Made by a program: the position numbers and the translations under genes. From assembly GCA_001579985.1 (NCBI GenBank), contig LRSR01014110.1:1-23442 (forward strand): a stretch of DNA of 23,442 bases, given 5' to 3'. This document shows, one piece after another, positions 23,376 through 23,442 of the stretch. Origin of the DNA: Hypsibius dujardini (lineage: Eukaryota; Tardigrada; Eutardigrada; Parachela; Hypsibiidae). The notes beneath the pieces were generated by a model. The model ran no database searches and had not been told where the DNA came from. It was given only the letters and a program-made list of their open reading frames with translations. Within the stretch, counting starts at the first letter, position 1. Every line of letters starts with the position of its first letter.

Positions 23376-23442
23376 CTGACGGTTAGTTTTTCTATTGGGA
23401 AGCGTGAAGAAGTGACGCTCAGCGAAGATGGCAGCTATAATG
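23376..23442. promoter_or_regulatory. Putative KNL2 non-coding exon / divergent promoter
   Basis: The last 67 bp would carry the KNL2 non-coding first exon on the minus strand. On the plus strand AAGATGGC (23425-23432) resembles a YY1 site or a translation start in good context (ATG at 23428, then GCA GCT ATA), so a divergent gene may begin here. The window ends too soon to decide. Confidence 0.25.

Noticed and set aside
23092-23379. 95-codon plus-strand ORF
   Set aside because: No recognised domain, and it lies inside the inferred KNL2 5' UTR intron on the opposite strand; chance remains the simplest reading.

Overview
This is nuclear genomic DNA of an animal. Coding sequence is split by many short GT-AG introns, simple repeats and minisatellites are abundant, and all five recognised proteins are metazoan housekeeping or signalling proteins. 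The C-terminal TIR region of the SARM1 protein resembles arthropod Sarm, and its long low-complexity N-terminus is also arthropod-like. My best guess is therefore an arthropod, possibly crustacean; this rests on remembered family features and not on a search.

Layout. (1) 1-4527, plus strand: AFG3L2, a mitochondrial m-AAA protease subunit, nine exons with only the extreme N-terminus outside the window. (2) 4528-9072: intergenic and SARM1-upstream DNA with a SINE-like repeat, two adjacent TA-flanked MITE-like elements, a long inverted repeat, a minisatellite and microsatellites. (3) 9073-13386, plus strand: a complete nine-exon SARM1/Sarm NAD hydrolase gene (949 aa). (4) 13601-16477, minus strand: a complete twelve-exon EIF2B2 gene (394 aa), tail-to-tail with SARM1. 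(5) 16871-18573, plus strand: a complete seven-exon BCAS2/SPF27 splicing-factor gene (272 aa), head-to-head with EIF2B2 across 393 bp. (6) 19550-22794, minus strand: a five-exon gene for a SANTA-domain protein of the KNL2/M18BP1 centromere family (693 aa), with a 12-residue tandem repeat. It probably has a 5' UTR exon near the right edge.

Every exon chain was joined by hand. Phases match at all junctions and total lengths are multiples of three. One SARM1 intron has a GC donor. The five genes act in unrelated pathways (mitochondrial proteolysis, axon degeneration and innate immunity, translation initiation, splicing, centromere assembly). Nothing suggests a joint system; their proximity looks like ordinary gene-dense packing. 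The least described material is the non-coding DNA: three related TA-flanked terminal-inverted-repeat elements, a nested palindromic fold-back in an AFG3L2 intron, a roughly 90% matching long hairpin, a tRNA-like SINE family with one rearranged copy, and five minisatellites.
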